From NCBI GenBank assembly GCA_025352865.1, contig JANXSB010000267.1, forward strand, positions 1 through 7,928: a stretch of DNA of 7,928 nucleotides, in the 5' to 3' direction. Under the pieces are notes generated by a model. That model saw nothing but the letters and a program-made list of their open reading frames with translations, did not search any database and was not told the origin of the DNA. This stretch comes from Chthoniobacter sp. (GTDB lineage: Bacteria; Verrucomicrobiota; Verrucomicrobiia; Chthoniobacterales; Chthoniobacteraceae). Shown here one piece after another: positions 5,139 through 7,928 of this stretch (positions within the stretch are counted from its first letter, which is position 1; each line of letters begins with the position of its first letter). The translations under genes were made by a program, and so were the position numbers.

Positions 5139-6620
5139 CTACGCAAACAGCCCCGGCACCGGTTTTCCCAGCCCGTCCTTCGTCACGTAAAACGGCCGCT
5201 CCTCGATCGTGTAGGACAGCTTCGGCGAAATGCCCATCGCGCGATATAGCGTCGCGTGCAGATCGGTAATCGTCACCGGATCGCGCACCGTTTTGCACGG
5301 ACGCTCGTCCGCCGTCTCACCGTGGACGTGCCCGCGTTTCATCCCGCCGCCGAAAAGCAGCACGCTCCCCGCCTCGGTAAAATGCCGGTGCATGCCGTAG
5401 TGCAGCGGCACCTCGATCTTGTCCGGCACGCGCGCCTGCGTGCGAAGCTGCGCGCCTTCCTTTCCCTCGATCATCATGTCGCGCGAAAACTCGCTCGCCA
5501 GCACCACCAGCGTGCGGTCGAGCAACCCGCGCTGTTCGAGATCGAGGATGAGCTGCGCGATCGGCGCATCGATCATCTTCTTCATGTTCACCAGCCGCGC
5601 GTGACCGTTCTCGTGCGTGTCCCAATTCAGGAACGGAATGTATTCCGTCGTCACCTCGATGAACCGCGCTCCGACCTCCGCCAACCGACGCGCGAGCAGA
5701 CAGCCGAGCCCGAATCGCCCAATCGTCCCCGCCTCATAATCGCCGTCGCGATTCTGCTTCGCGCCATCGATCCGCACCGGGTCAAAGCCCGCCGGCACAT
5801 ACTTCGCGAGCGATTTCTTCGGTTCGAGCGAGAGGTCAAACGCCTTCGCCGCGGGCGAGCTGAGCAGCCGGTGCGCGTTGTCCATCGCGCGGAGAAAAGA
5901 GTCGCGCTGATACTCGCTGCCGTGCTGCCCGATGGGGCTGGCGTCGAGCAGGCGGCGGTAGAATTTGTCGCGATCCTCGAAGCGCCCCGGCGTCATCCCG
6001 GCGGGCGGCTGCACCGCGCGCGCGGCGTCGTGCGGAAAGGGAATGTTGAACGGTCCAAATTCGCTCCCGAGAAATCCTGCCGTCGTGAACGCCTTCAACT
6101 CCTCACCTTCCCCGAGATCGAACCGCTGCCCGATATTGATGAACGCCGGCACCGCCGGATCGCGCGGCCCGAGCGTGCGCGCGAGAAACGCGCCGAGATG
6201 CGGCGCGGCCACCGACTGCGGCGGCACGTAGCCCGTATGCCAGTTGAACTGATGCCGCGAATGCAAAATGAACCCAAGGTCTTCCGCCTGCGCTGTGCGG
6301 ATCAGCGTCCCGCGATCAATGACCGCCGCCATCTTTTCCAGCCCCTCGGAAAAGCGCACGCCATCCACCGCCGTCGGGATGCTCGGGAAAGTCGAGAGCA
6401 CGCTCTTCGGGTCCATCCCCTTTTCAAATGGCGCGTAGCGTTTCGGGTCAAACGTCTCCGTGTGCGCCATGCCGCCCGCCATCCACAGCACGATCATCGT
6501 GTCCGCCGTCGGCGCGATTTTTTCCAGCCCGCCGTCGGCGAAAAGCTGCGGCGCGCGTGCGGCGAGAGCACTGAGCGTGGCGGCGGAAGCGGTCTTGAGG
6601 AAGTGGCGGCGGTTTTGCAT
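5139..6620 (-). CDS. Tat-exported DUF1501 protein
   Basis: The protein has 493 residues and begins with a twin-arginine signal (NRRHFLKTA, R4-R5, hydrophobic region to about residue 21, likely cleavage after A28 in LFA-DG). It should therefore be exported folded. The body matches DUF1501: DTMIVLWMAGGMAHTETFDP near the N-terminus, LIRTAQAEDLGFILHSRHQF, then NWDTHENGHARLVNMKKM, LDLEQRGLLDRTLVVLASEF and VTITDLHATLYRAMGI. The family is distantly related to the alkaline phosphatase/sulfatase fold; no enzymatic activity is established, and substrate and metal ligands are not assigned here. It starts 3 nt after the stop of the DUF1553 gene on the same strand, the standard partner arrangement in Planctomycetota and Verrucomicrobiota, so the two are almost certainly one operon and may act together. 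Its TAG stop abuts the four-hairpin element. Confidence 0.92.
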   Translation of the reverse strand: MQNRRHFLKTASAATLSALAARAPQLFADGGLEKIAPTADTMIVLWMAGGMAHTETFDPKRYAPFEKGMDPKSVLSTFPSIPTAVDGVRFSEGLEKMAAVIDRGTLIRTAQAEDLGFILHSRHQFNWHTGYVPPQSVAAPHLGAFLARTLGPRDPAVPAFINIGQRFDLGEGEELKAFTTAGFLGSEFGPFNIPFPHDAARAVQPPAGMTPGRFEDRDKFYRRLLDASPIGQHGSEYQRDSFLRAMDNAHRLLSSPAAKAFDLSLEPKKSLAKYVPAGFDPVRIDGAKQNRDGDYEAGTIGRFGLGCLLARRLAEVGARFIEVTTEYIPFLNWDTHENGHARLVNMKKMIDAPIAQLILDLEQRGLLDRTLVVLASEFSRDMMIEGKEGAQLRTQARVPDKIEVPLHYGMHRHFTEAGSVLLFGGGMKRGHVHGETADERPCKTVRDPVTITDLHATLYRAMGISPKLSYTIEERPFYVTKDGLGKPVPGLFA

Positions 6621-6623
6621 GGG

Positions 6624-7928
6624 TCAGCGGAGGAGTTGGAATTCGGGGAGGTTCACGAGCGCCCAGAGGAAGTCGGCGAGCGCTTCGGGCGTGGGTTTCG
6701 CACCGAGCAGACTGAGCGTGACTTCGCGCTCGGCGGCGCTCGGCGGGCGGGAGAGCATGGTGATGAAAGTGTGGTCGAGCCACGCGCCGGGATCGCGCGC
6801 GGCGTCGGCGGCTTGCTGGCCCGACGCGCGCTGGAGGCGGGCGTTGAGCGTACCGCCGTTGGTGAGTTCGAGGGCTTGCAGCGTGGTCGCGGCGCTGGCG
6901 CGGACAGGGATGACGATCTCGCGGTTCGGGCGGTCGAGCGCGACTTGCAACGGATCAGCAGCGAGGAGTGCTGCGCGGATTTTCCCGGCATGCGCCGCGG
7001 TGCTGACCGCCGGGCTGAGCGCGGAGCCGAGTTCGACAGGGATGTTGGCGAAGTCTTTGCGCAGCAGCGGTTCCAAGCTTGGCCCTTCATCGATTGGCGC
7101 GACACCTGGAGGCAGCGGTTGCGCGGTGCTCCAATACGCATCGGCAAAGGCCAGTGCATTCCAAGCGCCGTCGGGATTGCGCCGCACGCGCCACGTTTCG
7201 TCGCTGGTGATTTCCACCGCGTCCTTCTCATCGGGCAAAGCGCAGCGCACATAGAATGCGAGTCCGCTCTGCCGGTTCAGATGCGTGGGTGCGCCGGGGA
7301 ATTTCTCCCGCTCGACATCGTTGATCTGTTTTTCCGTGTGGCTGGTGACATCGAGGACGATCACGTTTTCACCGGCGACGAGCAGCGGCTGGAGATTGAA
7401 GACGGCGACGCGCCCGTTGCGAAAACCGTCGCGCTGGATGGACTTCGCCTCCTTGTCATTCACGCGCATGGAAAAACCCTGGCTGGCGAGGACCGCCGCG
7501 TAGGCGTCCGAAGGCGGCTTCGCGAGCGTGAACTTTTTGCGGAAGACGACCTTATGCCGGTCACTCTCGGGCAGCACATGGTTCGTGCCGAGTTCCACCG
7601 GCGGACGCGGCGCGGTCGCAGCCGCGATTTGCTCCTGCACCGCTGCCAGCGCAGCCGTCGCCTGCGCCACGGCCGCAGCCACCTGCTCAATGAGCTGCGG
7701 ATCGTTCTGCGCCGCCGCGTCCTTCGCGGCTTGCCGCGCGTCGGCGAGTTTTTTCTGCGCGGCGTCGAGCTGCGGCTGGAGCCCGCGCAGCGCCGCCCGC
7801 TGAGGGCCGAGATCGACGGGCTCACTCGTCCAAATCCACTGCGGCATGCGCAGACCATCCGTGCCGAAATCAAACTCCAGCGTGGAAGGCAGCCGCGCCC
7901 ACTCGCCGCTCAACGCGCTGATCGCCGA
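6624..7928 (-). CDS. DUF1553 (PSD1) protein, C-terminal 434 residues (gene runs off the right edge)
   Basis: The frame is open to base 7928 with no convincing start; the upstream part, where the family usually carries cytochrome-c-like and DUF1549 domains, is outside the window. Numbering from the window edge: residues 1-8 (SAISALSG) look like the end of the DUF1553 helix that in relatives follows a LTAEQF-type motif. Then come WIWTSEP (31-37), an alanine- and glutamine-rich predicted coiled coil (41-106), and a beta-sandwich resembling galactose-binding domains (126-270, with VVFRKKFTL, FSMRVNDKEA, LLVAGENVIVLDV and ITSDETWRV). DUF1553 resumes at 317-434 with IRAALLAADPLQVALDRPNREIV, TTLQALELTNG, MLSRPPSAAE and LWALVNLPEFQLL. 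The protein is probably periplasmic or surface-linked, but no signal is visible. It is co-transcribed with the DUF1501 gene 3 nt downstream. Its molecular function is unknown. Confidence 0.88.
   Translation of the reverse strand, partial: SAISALSGEWARLPSTLEFDFGTDGLRMPQWIWTSEPVDLGPQRAALRGLQPQLDAAQKKLADARQAAKDAAAQNDPQLIEQVAAAVAQATAALAAVQEQIAAATAPRPPVELGTNHVLPESDRHKVVFRKKFTLAKPPSDAYAAVLASQGFSMRVNDKEAKSIQRDGFRNGRVAVFNLQPLLVAGENVIVLDVTSHTEKQINDVEREKFPGAPTHLNRQSGLAFYVRCALPDEKDAVEITSDETWRVRRNPDGAWNALAFADAYWSTAQPLPPGVAPIDEGPSLEPLLRKDFANIPVELGSALSPAVSTAAHAGKIRAALLAADPLQVALDRPNREIVIPVRASAATTLQALELTNGGTLNARLQRASGQQAADAARDPGAWLDHTFITMLSRPPSAAEREVTLSLLGAKPTPEALADFLWALVNLPEFQLLR

Noticed and set aside
5040..5249. 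69-residue open frame across the repeat, and minus-strand frames at 5077-5298 and 4790-5146
   Set aside because: They are translations of the palindromic repeat plus antisense pieces of pgl or the DUF1501 gene.
6460..7254. 264-residue plus-strand open frame
   Set aside because: It is antisense across the DUF1501/DUF1553 junction, serine/alanine-rich, with no domain features.

Overview
The window is GC-rich bacterial DNA. It most likely comes from a member of the Verrucomicrobiota (PVC superphylum). The main reasons are the tightly coupled DUF1553/DUF1501 pair and the secreted DUF1080 protein, both typical of Planctomycetota and Verrucomicrobiota, together with housekeeping genes dispersed away from their usual operons (lone trpA, lone infA, lone fabG) and short palindromic repeats in the gene gaps. 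The phylum call is an inference from gene content; no rRNA is present.

Layout from left to right. (1) A queE fragment on the minus strand runs off the left edge and is divergent from trpA; the gap holds an inverted 9-bp-unit repeat. (2) trpA converges on the DUF1080 gene, with a bidirectional terminator between them. (3) On the minus strand a small zinc-ribbon membrane protein gene (97 aa) ends in its own terminator, followed by infA and then the DUF1080 gene. (4) On the plus strand are fabG, a second inverted repeat, then sixA overlapping pgl. (5) A 121-bp element of four hairpins fills the gap between the converging stops of pgl and the DUF1501 gene. (6) On the minus strand a DUF1553 protein, cut by the right edge, is followed 3 nt later by a Tat-exported DUF1501 protein.

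Most genes are core metabolism or translation: queuosine/7-deazaguanine synthesis, tryptophan synthesis, IF-1, fatty acid elongation, protein-histidine dephosphorylation and the pentose phosphate pathway. The export-associated part is the DUF1080 hydrolase and the DUF1553/DUF1501 pair, which are probably envelope proteins handling sugars or polysaccharides, although the role of the pair is not established.

No complete new defence or mobile system is visible. The most unusual signals are: three unrelated families of inverted-doublet repeats in three of the gene gaps; a small protein whose two CxxC motifs flank one membrane segment, as in LITAF domains; a coiled coil nested in a beta-sandwich nested in DUF1553; and the lack of a Shine-Dalgarno sequence before every visible start codon.
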